From Alteromonas gracilis (GTDB taxonomy: Bacteria > Pseudomonadota > Gammaproteobacteria > Enterobacterales > Alteromonadaceae), in the NCBI RefSeq assembly GCF_002993325.1, contig NZ_PVNO01000005.1, positions 1 to 64,000 on the forward strand: a stretch of DNA of 64,000 bases, given 5' to 3'. Each line of letters starts with the position of its first letter. The first letter of the stretch is position 1. The position numbers were made by a program, and so were the translations under genes. Under the pieces are notes generated by a model. The model worked only from the letters and a program-made list of their open reading frames with translations. It did no database searches and was not told the origin of the DNA. Below are positions 37,373 to 47,285 of this stretch, piece by piece.

Positions 37373-37624
37373 CTACTTTTCTGCTAGTTTTGCTTCAAGC
37401 TCAGCAATGCGGCCTTCCATCGCGTCTAGTTTTTCACGAGTGCGAATAAGCACCTGGCTTTGAATATCAAATTCTTCACGCGTCACTAAATCAAGCTTAG
37501 ATAGCTGCGACTGCAAAACAGTTTTTACGCGGGCCTCAGCTTCTTCAGCCATGTTTTTTACGCCGGGTGGTACGGCATCAGCAATTTGTTTCGCTAAATC
37601 TTCGAGTTTCTTCGGATCCAACAT
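37373..37624 (-). CDS. ubiK: Ubiquinone biosynthesis accessory factor UbiK (BMFP domain)
   Basis: An 83-residue helical protein of the BMFP/YqiC family: LEDLAKQIADAVPPGVK, then a coiled coil ending MEGRIAELEAKLAEK. UbiK assists the soluble ubiquinone assembly complex with UbiJ and binds lipids. It lies near ubiC-ubiA but on the other strand, divergent from rep. Start ATG 37622-37624. Confidence 0.93.
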   Translation of the reverse strand: MLDPKKLEDLAKQIADAVPPGVKNMAEEAEARVKTVLQSQLSKLDLVTREEFDIQSQVLIRTREKLDAMEGRIAELEAKLAEK

Positions 37625-37735
37625 GGAATTCCCTTATAATGCGCAGCTCAAAATATTAAAGCTATTCTATCGGTATCGACACGACATGCAATGAAAACTG
37701 TGTTGAACCCTCGTGAACGTTGTTTTAGGAATTAA

Positions 37736-39751
37736 ATGAAACTAAATGAAGCTCAAGAATCTGCCGTAACCTATGTGTCTGGGCCATGTTTGGTGCTGGC
37801 TGGGGCAGGCAGTGGTAAAACCCGTGTAATTACCAACAAGATTGCTCATTTAGTGCGAAACTGTGATATGCCAGCCCGGTATATTGCGGCTGTTACCTTT
37901 ACTAACAAAGCTGCTCGTGAAATGAAAGAGCGTGTGGCGCAGACCTTGGGCAAGCCCGAGGCGCGCGGGCTCAAAGTGTCTACCTTCCACACTATGGGCT
38001 TAACCATTATTAAAGCCCACGTGAAAGACTTAGGGTTAAAACCAGGCTTTTCGTTGTTCGATGATAAAGACTCGTTTGCTCTACTAAATGATTTAACGTC
38101 TGACACTCTGGATGGCGACAAAGATCAGCTTCAGCTTTTACAAAGCTGCATTTCAAATTGGAAAAATGACCTTATCTTGCCCGATGCCTTATTACGGTCA
38201 GCAACCAGCACGGGTGAACGAGAGTTTGCAGAAGCCTACAAGCGATACCAAGACAATTTAAAGGCCTACAACGCGCTAGACTTCGACGACCTTATTTTGC
38301 TTCCCACACTACTGCTAAAAAGCAGTGAAGCAATAAGAGCAAAGTGGCAAAGTAAAATTCGCTATCTGCTGGTAGACGAATATCAAGACACTAACACCAG
38401 CCAGTATGAGCTAGTAAAATTATTGGTGGGCGAGCGCGCACGCTTTACCGTGGTTGGCGACGACGACCAGTCTATTTATTCGTGGCGGGGCGCAAAGCCA
38501 CAGAACCTGCATTTGTTACAGCAGGATTTTCCCCGTTTAAACGTTATTAAGCTGCAGCAAAACTATCGCTCGTCAGGCCGTATCCTGCATTGCGCGAATA
38601 TTCTTATCCAAAACAATCCGCACCTGTTCGATAAAACCCTGTTTTCAGAGTTGCAGTACGGTGAACCGCTAAAAGTCATCGAAGCGAAAAACGAAGAGCA
38701 TGAAGGCGAGCGTGTAGTGGCAGAATTGCTGGCTCATAAGTTTATGAACCGCACTCAATTTAAAGACTACGCCATTTTGTATCGCGGAAATCATCAAAGC
38801 CGTATCTTCGAAAAACTGCTAATGAGCAACCGCATTCCTTACAAGATAAGCGGCGGTATGTCTTTCTTTGGCCGGGCCGAAGTGAAAGACATCATGGCCT
38901 ATTTGCGACTATTAGTGAATCAGGACGATGATAACGCTTTGCTGCGTATCATTAACACGCCTGGAAGAGGTATAGGCCGCGCCACGCTTGAGAAACTAGG
39001 TAACTTTGCCAATAGCTTGGGCGTGTCAATGTTTGAGGCGGCGACGCACCCTAACTTAAATAGCGTGCTGCCCGATAAAGCCTTTCATTCAGTTTCTGCC
39101 TTTGCACGCTGGGTGGTGGAGTTATCGGATAACGCAGAGCGTGGCAATACCGCAGAAGCCGTTCGTACGATGATCCGCACCATGGGATATGAAGAGTGGT
39201 TGTATGAAACGAGTGCCAGCCCCAAAGCCGCTGAAATGGCCATGGCCAACGTAAGTACGTTATTTGGTTGGGTTAACGACATGTTGGAAGGCAACGACCT
39301 AGATCAGCCTATGACGCTAACTGAGGTGGTGAACCGTCTTATTCTTCGTGACATGATGGAGCGAGGCGAAGACGACGGGGAAGGGGACCAAGTTCAGCTC
39401 ATGACCCTGCATGCTTCCAAAGGTTTGGAGTTTCCTATTGTATTCTTAGTGGGCATGGAAGAAGGACTGTTACCTCACCAAAGCAGTATTGATGAGGATA
39501 ATGTTGAAGAAGAGCGTAGGCTTGCATATGTAGGCATTACCCGAGCCCAGCGTGAACTTATTTTCAGCCATGCCAAAGAGCGTCGGCAGTTCGGAGAAGT
39601 CATTAATCCAGAGCCGAGCCGGTTCTTATTCGAACTTCCGCCCGATGATCTCCAGTGGGAAAATCAAAAGCCCAAAGCTACCAAAGAAGAGCGTCAGCAA
39701 AAAGGGCAGGTGGGTATCGCTAATCTTCGAGATATTCTTGGTAAAAAGTAA
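37736..39751 (+). CDS. rep: ATP-dependent DNA helicase Rep
   Basis: A 671-residue SF1 3'-5' helicase (E. coli Rep is 673). Motif [24 protein letters not shown], motif [10 protein letters not shown], motif [16 protein letters not shown], and motif [11 protein letters not shown] are intact. It restarts or aids replication forks and removes proteins from DNA. Its stop codon lies within the first unit of a 7-bp tandem array (39741-39789), so array changes do not change the protein. Confidence 0.97.
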   Translation: MKLNEAQESAVTYVSGPCLVLAGAGSGKTRVITNKIAHLVRNCDMPARYIAAVTFTNKAAREMKERVAQTLGKPEARGLKVSTFHTMGLTIIKAHVKDLGLKPGFSLFDDKDSFALLNDLTSDTLDGDKDQLQLLQSCISNWKNDLILPDALLRSATSTGEREFAEAYKRYQDNLKAYNALDFDDLILLPTLLLKSSEAIRAKWQSKIRYLLVDEYQDTNTSQYELVKLLVGERARFTVVGDDDQSIYSWRGAKPQNLHLLQQDFPRLNVIKLQQNYRSSGRILHCANILIQNNPHLFDKTLFSELQYGEPLKVIEAKNEEHEGERVVAELLAHKFMNRTQFKDYAILYRGNHQSRIFEKLLMSNRIPYKISGGMSFFGRAEVKDIMAYLRLLVNQDDDNALLRIINTPGRGIGRATLEKLGNFANSLGVSMFEAATHPNLNSVLPDKAFHSVSAFARWVVELSDNAERGNTAEAVRTMIRTMGYEEWLYETSASPKAAEMAMANVSTLFGWVNDMLEGNDLDQPMTLTEVVNRLILRDMMERGEDDGEGDQVQLMTLHASKGLEFPIVFLVGMEEGLLPHQSSIDEDNVEEERRLAYVGITRAQRELIFSHAKERRQFGEVINPEPSRFLFELPPDDLQWENQKPKATKEERQQKGQVGIANLRDILGKK

Positions 39752-39789
39752 AAAGTAAAAAGTAAAAAGTAAAAAGTAAAAAGTAAAAA
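39741..39789. repeat. 7-bp tandem repeat (GTAAAAA), seven units
   Basis: Seven perfect head-to-tail units of GTAAAAA run from 39741 to 39789 and are followed by GTAGA. The array begins inside the last codons of rep and contains its TAA stop (39749-39751). It fills the start of the gap to the convergent GGDEF-EAL gene at 39850. Slippage would change only the length of the 3' region of rep. Confidence 0.98.
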
Positions 39790-39849
39790 GTAGAGATTAG
39801 AGAAAAGCGCTAATTTTATGTTTTTTTTGATGATAGTAAGTGCTTACTT

Positions 39850-42450
39850 TTAACTTGCTAACGAAGCCATATCAAGTACTCTTGCATGCTTCAATACTTT
39901 GCCTTGCCCATAAATGCACTCAATGTCATTGAGGGCATCAAGCTGGGCTTGAGAGTCAACACCCTCTGCAATAACCTGAAACTTCAAATGCTCAGAAATA
40001 AGCATGACAGACTGAATAAGCTTCAAATTACGTTGAGAGCGGGGAAGCGACTTCACAAATCGATGATCAATTTTTATAAAGTCGAAGGGGTAGGCAAACA
40101 AGTAACTTAGCGAGGCCAAGCCACTTCCAAAGTTGTCTAACACCAAAGTCACGCCTGCACGCTTTAATTTCTTGATAGCAGGAAGGATGAACTGAGAGCG
40201 TCGGTTTAAATCGTTTTCATCAAATTCGAACACTAATTGATTCGGAGTGATGCCAGAGGTTTCTATTACATTTAGCATTTGGTTAACCATAGAGGCTTGT
40301 AATAGATGGTTTATTGAAACGTTCACCGCAATCTTGTTGATAGGCTCATCGGACTTAGCGTAGTGGTTAAGCAATTCGCAGGCTTTTGTGAGCTGGAACA
40401 GATCGAGGTCTAATGTAAGCCCACTTTGCTCGGCCACTTGCCTGAATTGCTCTCTGGCTATCTTGCCATAAGCGGGGTGTGACCAGCGGACATACATCTC
40501 TCTGTAAAGCGTGCTGTTATCGTTAAGCTTAATGACAGGCTGCAGGAAGTAGTCGAACTCTTCTTCTCGTAGTGCTCGCCTAAATTCATTTTCAAGCTCA
40601 AGCTCTTCAATAAGCCTGTCTCGCATACTTTTATCGAACATCACAAAGCGACCGCGGCCAAGAGTCTTTGCTTGATACATGGCAGCGTCAGCATCACGTA
40701 GTACTTCATCTGCGCTGCGATAATAGCTCTCTAGATGAGCGATACCTATGCTTGCGCCAGAATACATTTCACGACCATCAAGTAAAAACGGCTCAGAAAT
40801 AGACGAAATAATGCGATTAGCGACTTCTTCTACATCTGCCTCATCTTCAAAGTTATCAAGAAGCACAACAAACTCATCGCCGCCTAAACGGGCCAGTAAG
40901 TCATGGCCGCGAATACACAGCGTTATACGCCGGGCTACTTCGATAAGGAACTCGTCGCCAGCGTGGTGGCCAAGGGTGTCGTTAATAACCTTAAATCTGT
41001 CTAAGTCAATAAACAGTACCGCAAACATGCTATCGCTGTAACGTTGCTTGCTGGCTATGGCAAGCTCCAAGCGGCTGGTAAACATGGAACGGTTAGGCAA
41101 GTCAGTTAAGGCATCGTGATGCGCATCGTGAATCAGCTTAAGCTCAATTTCCTTACGCTCTTCAATCTGCTGTTTTAAGAATTTGTTGGTGCGGTTAAGT
41201 TCGGCGGTGCGCTCTTTAACACGTTCTTCAAGCTGCACGTTATAGCGCTGCATTGATTCGGTATTGCGTTTACGCTCAATGGCAACGGCAATATGGTGAG
41301 ATACAAAACGGAGAAGCTCTTGATCACGTAAATTGTATTTCGCTAGTTTTCCGTAGGTTTGTACCGCGATAACACCCGCTATTTCACCATCAACAACAAG
41401 TGGCGAGCCTAGCCATGAATTTGCGCTATTCAACATCGTTTGCGCTAGCGAAACGTCAATCTCTCCCGACTCTGCAAGCTCCAGTACCCTTGGCGGGTTG
41501 ATAAGCTCTGCCTGTCCAGTACGCAATACAAACTCTGTCAGCCCCAATCCAAGTGGCCTGGCGTTAATTTCACTTTGTTTGGTATCGCTAAAATAAGGGA
41601 ACTCTAACAAGTCCTCTTCTTTATTGTGAATGGCGATGTAGCAGTTGGGTGCACTAATTAGCCTTGCCAAAATCACATGCAAACTGGAATAAAACGCATC
41701 CATATCGCCTTCAAGATTAGCGGCCAGCTCAGAAATCTCGAAAAGTGCTTGTTGCAACGACTCTACTTTCTGGCGCTCAAGAATTTCTTCCTGTAGGTCA
41801 TCGTTAATTTTTCGCAGCTGACGGGTTCTTTCGCGGATGGTACGCTCGGTGAGCTCTCTATTTTTTACTCGGTCTACCGTGGTCACAATATGCTGTGAAA
41901 CGAAAAGCAGGACCTCTAAATCTTCTTGTGAATAATGCACACCTTCATCATAGGTTTGCACTACCATTGCCCCAATAACTTGACTGCCGCGTTTTAGCGG
42001 TACGCCCAGCCATTCAACGGGTGGCGAGCCTACAAGTTTAATACCGTATTCGGCAGCTAAACGTTCCTCGTCATCGCGTTTGTAAAATAAATGATTGCCG
42101 GTTTTCAGAATATAACCGGTCATGCCATCCATAAGCTGTTCAGCGGGTAATTGCCTAACGGTTTTTTCGTCGAACTCATCAACAAAGTAAGCAAAATCGA
42201 CAACGTGGGTTTCTGGTTCGTAAAAGGCAACAAAGAAGTTGTCTGCGTTCATGAAGTCTGCAATGATTTCATGAATAGCGGAGTAAAGGCGGTTTAGGTG
42301 ACTTACAGAACTGGCAAGTTCAGAAATATCAAAAAGCGCCTTCTGAACACGTTCAGCGCGCTTATACTTGTCGGTGAGTTGCTGAAGCTGCGGTATAAGT
42401 TCGCGCAGCTCTTCTTCCGTCAACTCATATTGCGTCGAATCTTTTGACAT
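39850..42450 (-). CDS. GAF-GAF-GGDEF protein with degenerate EAL domain
   Basis: An 866-residue cytosolic signalling protein with no membrane helices: coiled start, GAF 1 (about 35-195), coiled linker, GAF 2 (about 230-395), coiled coil, GGDEF (about 440-605) and an EAL-like domain (about 615-860). The cyclase motif GGDEF (523-527) and an RGHD inhibitory site before it are intact, so diguanylate cyclase activity is likely. The EAL side is degraded: EMYVRW replaces EALLRW, DNFGSG replaces DDFGTG, and AEGVD replaces AEGVE, so phosphodiesterase activity is doubtful and the domain may bind c-di-GMP instead. The GAF ligands are unknown. Confidence 0.9.
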   Translation of the reverse strand: MSKDSTQYELTEEELRELIPQLQQLTDKYKRAERVQKALFDISELASSVSHLNRLYSAIHEIIADFMNADNFFVAFYEPETHVVDFAYFVDEFDEKTVRQLPAEQLMDGMTGYILKTGNHLFYKRDDEERLAAEYGIKLVGSPPVEWLGVPLKRGSQVIGAMVVQTYDEGVHYSQEDLEVLLFVSQHIVTTVDRVKNRELTERTIRERTRQLRKINDDLQEEILERQKVESLQQALFEISELAANLEGDMDAFYSSLHVILARLISAPNCYIAIHNKEEDLLEFPYFSDTKQSEINARPLGLGLTEFVLRTGQAELINPPRVLELAESGEIDVSLAQTMLNSANSWLGSPLVVDGEIAGVIAVQTYGKLAKYNLRDQELLRFVSHHIAVAIERKRNTESMQRYNVQLEERVKERTAELNRTNKFLKQQIEERKEIELKLIHDAHHDALTDLPNRSMFTSRLELAIASKQRYSDSMFAVLFIDLDRFKVINDTLGHHAGDEFLIEVARRITLCIRGHDLLARLGGDEFVVLLDNFEDEADVEEVANRIISSISEPFLLDGREMYSGASIGIAHLESYYRSADEVLRDADAAMYQAKTLGRGRFVMFDKSMRDRLIEELELENEFRRALREEEFDYFLQPVIKLNDNSTLYREMYVRWSHPAYGKIAREQFRQVAEQSGLTLDLDLFQLTKACELLNHYAKSDEPINKIAVNVSINHLLQASMVNQMLNVIETSGITPNQLVFEFDENDLNRRSQFILPAIKKLKRAGVTLVLDNFGSGLASLSYLFAYPFDFIKIDHRFVKSLPRSQRNLKLIQSVMLISEHLKFQVIAEGVDSQAQLDALNDIECIYGQGKVLKHARVLDMASLAS

Positions 42451-42553
42451 TCCGCTCGCCAGTTAAAAAGTAACGTTACCCCAACAGGTTAAATTACCCG
42501 AATAGCAGGTAAAACGCTACTTTTTCCATCAAGTTGTAGGGATTGTGCGGGTA

Positions 42554-42961
42554 TTAGATACCCTCAATCATATACTCGATCGCTGCTTTAATTTCGTCAT
42601 CAGAACAGTTTCCGCATGTTCCGCGAGGAGGCATGGCGTTAATACCGTTTAATGCGTTTTGCCATACACCGTCAAGACCGCGCTCATCCAGACGAGGCTG
42701 CCAGTCAGCTGCATTTTGAAACTTAGGTGCGCCCAATACGCCTGCTGAGTGACATGCAACACACGCTGAGTTGTAAACGTCTTCACCAGATTTTGCGCCG
42801 CCAGCTGCCGCCGCGCTGCCTTGTGCTGCTGCACCTGCAACGTGTACTTGGCCTAGCGGTTTAATACGCTCGGCAATTTCATCATTACTCATTTCTTGTG
42901 CTTGTGCTGCAAAAACAGTTAGCGCAGTAGCAGCCACAGTTAACCAAGTCTTTAATTTCAC
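42554..42961 (-). CDS. Cytochrome c5 family protein
   Basis: A 135-residue periplasmic monohaem cytochrome. It has a signal peptide (1-21, ending AAQA), an Ala/Gly-rich linker, haem-binding CVACH (followed by SAGVLGAPKF), a distal Met in INAMPPRG, and the extra cysteine pair CGNC that marks the c5 group. It is expected to shuttle electrons in the periplasm toward terminal oxidases. It stands alone upstream of the GGDEF-EAL gene on the same strand. Confidence 0.92.
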   Translation of the reverse strand: MKLKTWLTVAATALTVFAAQAQEMSNDEIAERIKPLGQVHVAGAAAQGSAAAAGGAKSGEDVYNSACVACHSAGVLGAPKFQNAADWQPRLDERGLDGVWQNALNGINAMPPRGTCGNCSDDEIKAAIEYMIEGI

Positions 42962-43225
42962 ATCTGTCTCCAGGCAAGGATGAGTTTGTTTAAAATATAA
43001 CTGACCAGATTATAACGGTAAATTGGGCCTGAACAACTATTTGAGGCCAATTACCTATAAAAAGTAAGGATTTTTAACACTAGAACCAAGTGGTCTAAAG
43101 AGATTTTAATAAATCAGTTGATGCCAGCCTGTGCCATAAGTATCATTACGCCCGTTCGCATCCTATGTGTAATATCGTAGAACATTAATATATGCGCCAC
43201 ACAGTGACTGCACTGTTAGTACAAA

Positions 43226-43302
43226 CCGCCCTTAGCTCAGCTGGATAGAGCGCGGCCCTCCGGAGGCCGAGGTCAGAGGTTCGAATCCTCTAGGGCGGGC
43301 CA
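43226..43302 (+). tRNA. tRNA-Arg (anticodon CCG)
   Basis: A 77-nt cloverleaf with encoded CCA. The acceptor stem CCGCCCT/AGGGCGG has discriminator G, the D arm includes AGCTCAGCTGGATAGAGC, the anticodon stem is CGGCC/GGCCG with loop CTCCGGA (CCG anticodon), and the T arm is AGAGGTTCGAATCCTCT. It decodes CGG. It lies alone between cytochrome c5 and the NhaC gene; tRNA genes are common integration sites, but no element follows directly. Confidence 0.97.
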
Positions 43303-43416
43303 TTTCCCTTTGAAAGCATGAACGTTTCCCCTCAAGCTAAAAGCATGTGAAAGTCATCACAACGCATTACAAGTTCGTTATACTGTTCTTACCACTTAAT
43401 TTTTAAGCGTACCCAC

Positions 43417-44823
43417 GTGTCACTATCGTCGCCTCCATCTTTGCGTAGCCCCAGTTTTGCTCAGTCACTGCTTTGTTTTGGCGTCATTGTCGCGCTAATA
43501 GCAGGTGGATTGTTCGGCTTGGGTATTAGCCTGCATGCATTAATTTTTCTTTGTTTGCTTTGGGCTGGAGCGAATGCCTTTAGTTTGGGATACACGTACC
43601 TGCAAATTCGCGAATTAATGACAAGCGCATTAACGCGGGCCATGCCGGCCATTTATATCTTCATACTCATTGGAATGGTTATCGCCAGCTTCATGCAAAG
43701 CGGCACTATCTCAACGCTCATTTATTACGGGTTAAGTTGGCTAAATCCCAGTGTGTTTCTGGCAGTGGGGTTAATTCTTTGTGCGGTAATGTCGGTATCA
43801 ACAGGCACATCGTGGGGAACCGTGGGGACTATGGGCGTGGTGTTAATGGGCATTGGTGAAGCCATGAACATACCGTCTCCCATTGTGGCGGCAATGGTGG
43901 TGTGTGGCGCAACCTTTGGGGATAAAATGTCGCCGGTTTCTGATACCACCAACCTCGCGGCTATGAGTGCGGGCACGAACCTCTATAAGCATATGTATAG
44001 TATGCTGTTTACTACGGTGCCTAGCTTCCTTCTCGCATTGGTCATTTTTTTAGTGATAGGTTTTAGCTACGCAAGCGAAAGTTTAAATGCGGGTCAGGTA
44101 TTTGAAATTAAAGCAGCGCTTGCCATGCATTATAACCTTGCACCCTATATAACACTGTTACCGCTGGTGCTACTTACGGTGCTAAGCATTAAAAAAGTGC
44201 CGGCTGAAGTCACCATGTCATTCAGCATTTTGCTTGCCGTTATCATCGCCATTTTCTACCAAGATACCAATACCACAAGCGTACTCAACGCGCTTTGGGA
44301 GAATACCCCTAAAAATACGGGTATCGCGAATTTAGATGCTCTACTTGGGCGGGGCGGCATCAGCAGTATGAGCTGGACCTTACTGCTCGCCTTAATGGCA
44401 ATCGCATTAGGCGGCATACTGCACGGTGCAGGCTTTTTATCGGCGCTGTTGGCGGGCATTATCAAACGGGTGAAGCGCACAGCAAGCTTAATTGCGGTAA
44501 CCATAACCTCTGGTTTTTTGGGCAATGTGGCTATGGGCGAAGCCTACATCTCAATCATATTAAATTGCCAGTTATTCAAAGCAAAATACGAACAACAGAA
44601 GCTAGACCCTGCTGTGCTGTCACGGTCGGTAGAAGAGGGCGCCACCATGACCACAGGGCTTGTTCCTTGGACAACAGCGGGAGCATTCTATTCTGCCACC
44701 CTTGGGGTTGAGGTTCTCGACTATGCACCCTATGCCTTTTTCAACTATCTAAACGGCGTTATTGCCGTAACAATGGCCGCCTTGGGTGTGGGCTTATTGA
44801 AAGGGAAAACCGCAAATCGTTAA
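43417..44823 (+). CDS. nhaC: Na+/H+ antiporter of the NhaC family
   Basis: A 468-residue multi-pass membrane protein (about 11-12 helices) fitting NhaC: MSVSTGTSWGTVGTMG, CGATFGDKMSPVSDTTNLAA and GNVAMGEAYISIIL are typical. It exchanges Na+ for protons, giving pH and sodium control suitable for a marine cell. The start is GTG 43417. It is alone, followed by a palindromic structure and then convergent sulfur-transport genes. The precise substrate (Na+/H+ or an organic acid exchange) is not certain. Confidence 0.88.
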   Translation: MSLSSPPSLRSPSFAQSLLCFGVIVALIAGGLFGLGISLHALIFLCLLWAGANAFSLGYTYLQIRELMTSALTRAMPAIYIFILIGMVIASFMQSGTISTLIYYGLSWLNPSVFLAVGLILCAVMSVSTGTSWGTVGTMGVVLMGIGEAMNIPSPIVAAMVVCGATFGDKMSPVSDTTNLAAMSAGTNLYKHMYSMLFTTVPSFLLALVIFLVIGFSYASESLNAGQVFEIKAALAMHYNLAPYITLLPLVLLTVLSIKKVPAEVTMSFSILLAVIIAIFYQDTNTTSVLNALWENTPKNTGIANLDALLGRGGISSMSWTLLLALMAIALGGILHGAGFLSALLAGIIKRVKRTASLIAVTITSGFLGNVAMGEAYISIILNCQLFKAKYEQQKLDPAVLSRSVEEGATMTTGLVPWTTAGAFYSATLGVEVLDYAPYAFFNYLNGVIAVTMAALGVGLLKGKTANR

Positions 44824-44860
44824 GTGAGCCATTTGCACTTTTTGTAAGTGGCAGCCACAG

Positions 44861-44910
44861 TTTATCCCTTGGTGGGGATAATTATGACTTTATCCCCACC
44901 AGGGGATAAA
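44861..44910. repeat. 21-bp inverted repeat made of two palindromic arms
   Basis: The arms 44861-44881 and 44890-44910 are reverse complements with one mismatch around an 8-base loop, forming a long hairpin. Each arm is also an imperfect palindrome (TTATCCC...GGGGATAA), so alternative hairpins are possible. It lies between nhaC and a convergent YeeE-type gene and probably serves both as a transcription end, although no long T run follows. Confidence 0.8.
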
Positions 44911-44934
44911 GCCGCAAAAAGAGGCAGTTATGTT

Positions 44935-45354
44935 TTATGCCGATTTAGGCTTCAACCAATGCTGCGCCAGCATGCCAATGATCATTGCTCCTACAAACAT
45001 CAGCACATCAGTTTGAAGCGACGCAATAGCAACTACGGCAGGGCCTGGGCAAAAACCACTGATACCCCAGCCGATACCAAATGCGGCAGAGCCTAATATC
45101 AATTTAGCGTCGATAGTTTTGCTAGTTGGTATATCAAACTTATCGGCAAACAAAGGCTTGTTGCGCTTGCGTACCCAATACATACCTGGCGCAGCCACCA
45201 AAATAGCACCGCCCATTACAAATGCTAACGTGGCATCCCAGTTGGCACTTAAATCTAAAAAATTAAGCACGCGAGCAGGGTTACTCATACCTGAAATTAA
45301 CAGGCCTAGGCCAAACAACAGCCCGCAAAGTAGCGAGGCGATAATTACTCTCAT
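44935..45354 (-). CDS. YeeE/YedE-type (DUF6691) sulfur-transport membrane protein, short half
   Basis: A 139-residue membrane protein with about four helices. [20 protein letters not shown] in parts and the [12 protein letters not shown] segment with its conserved cysteine mark the YeeE/YedE-related group, proposed to pass thiosulfate or sulfane sulfur across the inner membrane. It is paired with the next gene; together they equal one full-length YeeE. It is 20 bp downstream of that partner in the same direction and part of a sulfide cluster. Confidence 0.82.
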   Translation of the reverse strand: MRVIIASLLCGLLFGLGLLISGMSNPARVLNFLDLSANWDATLAFVMGGAILVAAPGMYWVRKRNKPLFADKFDIPTSKTIDAKLILGSAAFGIGWGISGFCPGPAVVAIASLQTDVLMFVGAMIIGMLAQHWLKPKSA

Positions 45355-45374
45355 GTTTTCTTTCCTCAGTTAAT

Positions 45375-45803
45375 TTACAGGTGTCTGATAATTGTGGTGG
45401 TAAGTACAGCCGCACCCATAAACGTGAGCGTGGCAACAATAGAGCGGGGTGATAACCTTGAAAGGCCAGCCACTCCGTGGCCCGATGTGCAGCCAGAGCC
45501 AAGGCGTGTACCAAAGCCCACTAGCAAGCCAGCAACAACCAGCCACGCCGAGCTCATTTGCGTTTGAACCTGCATACCGCCGGTAAACCCAATATAAAGC
45601 ACGGCAGATAGCACAACACCTATTAAAAACGCCAAGCGCCAGTAGCGTTCAATGCCGCGCTGTGTCATCGCGCCTGCGGCAATACCTGAAATACCTGCAA
45701 TACGGCCAAGGGTAAGCAGTAATAAAACTACTGATAAACCTATAAGCAGCCCGCCTGCCAAACCGGCAAGCGGCTCGAAGGGCGTTGATGTCCAGTTTTC
45801 CAA
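45375..45803 (-). CDS. YeeE/YedE family membrane protein, first half
   Basis: A 142-residue protein with about four helices; its conserved piece [15 protein letters not shown] carries the cysteine expected on a sulfur-transfer path. It belongs with the following gene as a split YeeE-like pair, a frequent arrangement beside sulfide-oxidation genes. ATG at 45801-45803. Direction is divergent from the TauE-MBL-SQR unit across the Rrf2 regulator gene, and both units are probably under that regulator. Confidence 0.82.
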   Translation of the reverse strand: MENWTSTPFEPLAGLAGGLLIGLSVVLLLLTLGRIAGISGIAAGAMTQRGIERYWRLAFLIGVVLSAVLYIGFTGGMQVQTQMSSAWLVVAGLLVGFGTRLGSGCTSGHGVAGLSRLSPRSIVATLTFMGAAVLTTTIIRHL

Positions 45804-45892
45804 TTTTCTCTCCTAAACCTACTTGTGTAATGCCTTAATCAAAAAGCGCTATCATAAAAACATATTACGAACAGCAGCCTAAATAAGGCCTG

Positions 45893-46345
45893 CTATTCAA
45901 CTTCTATAAAATCGATGGCAAGGTGCATGGCTAGTGCGCCCTCTCTGTCTTTCACTAAATCGTGCAGCGTAAATCGGTCAAGCTCGCTAATGAACTTATC
46001 AGCAGCATCTTGAAGAATTGACTTCAAGCGACACGCGGGGGAAATAACACATTTATTCGTTGGCGATGCAAAGCACTCTGCCAATGCCACGTCTTCTACG
46101 GTAAGGCGAAAAACATCGCCTAAATTAATTTCTTCCGCTTCTTTTGCCAGCGTAATACCACCACCGCGCCCTTTTGTGCCAGTGATATACCCCTGCTCAA
46201 TAAGCAGCGTAATGACTTTTTTTAAGTGATTGAAAGACACGAAATACGCATCAGCAATGTCGTTTGTCTTCACTAGATGATTTTTTCGCAGCGCAAGATA
46301 GATCAAAACGCGAAACGCTAAATTAGTAAAAGTATTGATTTTCAT
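45893..46345 (-). CDS. Rrf2-family Fe-S transcriptional regulator, NsrR-like
   Basis: A winged-helix regulator of about 150 residues starting MKINTFTNLAFRVLIYLALR. The helix-turn-helix follows (TNDIADAYFVSFNHLKKVI), the wing reads GYITGTKGRGGG, and then a cysteine cluster spaced C-x7-C-x5-C (ending CVISPACRLK) is the NsrR-type Fe-S ligand set. Such proteins sense nitric oxide or redox/sulfur state. The frame extends nine codons upstream to 46372; I chose the family-like start. It sits between the YeeE pair and the divergent TauE-MBL-SQR unit and probably controls both. Confidence 0.85.
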   Translation of the reverse strand: MKINTFTNLAFRVLIYLALRKNHLVKTNDIADAYFVSFNHLKKVITLLIEQGYITGTKGRGGGITLAKEAEEINLGDVFRLTVEDVALAECFASPTNKCVISPACRLKSILQDAADKFISELDRFTLHDLVKDREGALAMHLAIDFIEVE

Positions 46346-46402
46346 GGAATTTATCATAAACGCTAAGTTCAATTGTCTTGATATTACAGCAGCACGAAAA
46401 TT

Positions 46403-46437
46403 AAATATATATTTGAGATGTACATTATTATATATTT
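46403..46437. promoter_or_regulatory. Possible Rrf2 operator in the divergent promoter region
   Basis: An inverted repeat AAATATATA (46403-46411) and TATATATTT (46429-46437), 17 bases apart, lies in the AT-rich gap between the regulator gene and the TauE gene. Placement fits a shared operator, but AT-rich sequence makes chance matches likely. Confidence 0.35.
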
Positions 46438-46474
46438 TGTTCTATGATATAACAAAATGAAATAAGGTGTCGAT

Positions 46475-47275
46475 ATGATTATTCTTGGCTACATCGCTGC
46501 TGTATTAATGGGAATGGTTTTAGGCGTAATAGGCGGAGGGGGCTCTATCCTTACCGTGCCTATCCTTGTTTACCTAATGGGCGTTACGCCAGATGTCGCC
46601 ACCGGCTATTCATTGCTTATTGTTGGTGCCACAGCCGCATTCGGCGCAATAAGGTACTTCAAAGAGGGTTTAGTTGACGTTAAAGCGTCTATTTTATTTG
46701 CTGTACCTTCCATCATTGCTGTTTATCTAACACGGGCCTTCCTCATGCCCGCCATTCCCGAAACCATTTCTGTTCAATCGCTAACCATAGATAAAAACCT
46801 GGGCATCATGGTGCTATTCGCCATGCTCATGTTGGCCTCGGCTGCCATGATGTTAAAAAAGGCTTACAGCAAATCGGCGCCAGCAACACAGGTTATTGAG
46901 AATAAACAACCCAACGTTGGGCTGATAGTTATTGAAGGCGCCGTAGTTGGTGTTGTTACCGGCATACTCGGCGCGGGCGGGGGCTTTCTAATTATACCTG
47001 CCTTGGTACTTATTTTAGGCATGCCCATGAAGAATGCGGTGGGCGCGTCGCTATTCATCATCGCCCTAAAGTCGTTGCTTGGCTTCATTGGCGACCTACA
47101 AACCGGAATTCAATTGGAGATGCCTTTGCTGCCGCTTATGCTGGTAGCCACGTTTATTGGGATGGCTGTCTCCACGAAGGTAGCGGGAAAACTAGACGGT
47201 GCAGCTTTGCAGAAGTTCTTTGCATTCTTCACGCTAGTTATTGCCGTTTTCATCATGACCAAAGAACTTCTTTAG
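46475..47275 (+). CDS. TauE/SafE family sulfite/organosulfonate exporter
   Basis: A 266-residue membrane protein with about eight helices. The TauE/SafE signatures are present: GVIGGGGSILTVPILVYLMG near the N-terminus and its repeat GILGAGGGFLIIPALVLILG after the middle. These transporters export sulfite or related sulfur anions. It is the first gene of a unit with a persulfide hydrolase and an SQR fusion, so exporting sulfite produced by persulfide oxidation is a sensible role. 10 bp before the next gene. Confidence 0.87.
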   Translation: MIILGYIAAVLMGMVLGVIGGGGSILTVPILVYLMGVTPDVATGYSLLIVGATAAFGAIRYFKEGLVDVKASILFAVPSIIAVYLTRAFLMPAIPETISVQSLTIDKNLGIMVLFAMLMLASAAMMLKKAYSKSAPATQVIENKQPNVGLIVIEGAVVGVVTGILGAGGGFLIIPALVLILGMPMKNAVGASLFIIALKSLLGFIGDLQTGIQLEMPLLPLMLVATFIGMAVSTKVAGKLDGAALQKFFAFFTLVIAVFIMTKELL

Positions 47276-47285
47276 GAGAACACCC

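Noticed and set aside
39741-39789. CRISPR-like array
   Set aside because: Units are 7 bp, contiguous and A-rich; a simple tandem repeat.
44848-45096. Open frame across the double palindrome
   Set aside because: It spans the hairpin and runs opposite the YeeE-type gene; no ribosome-binding site or conserved sequence.
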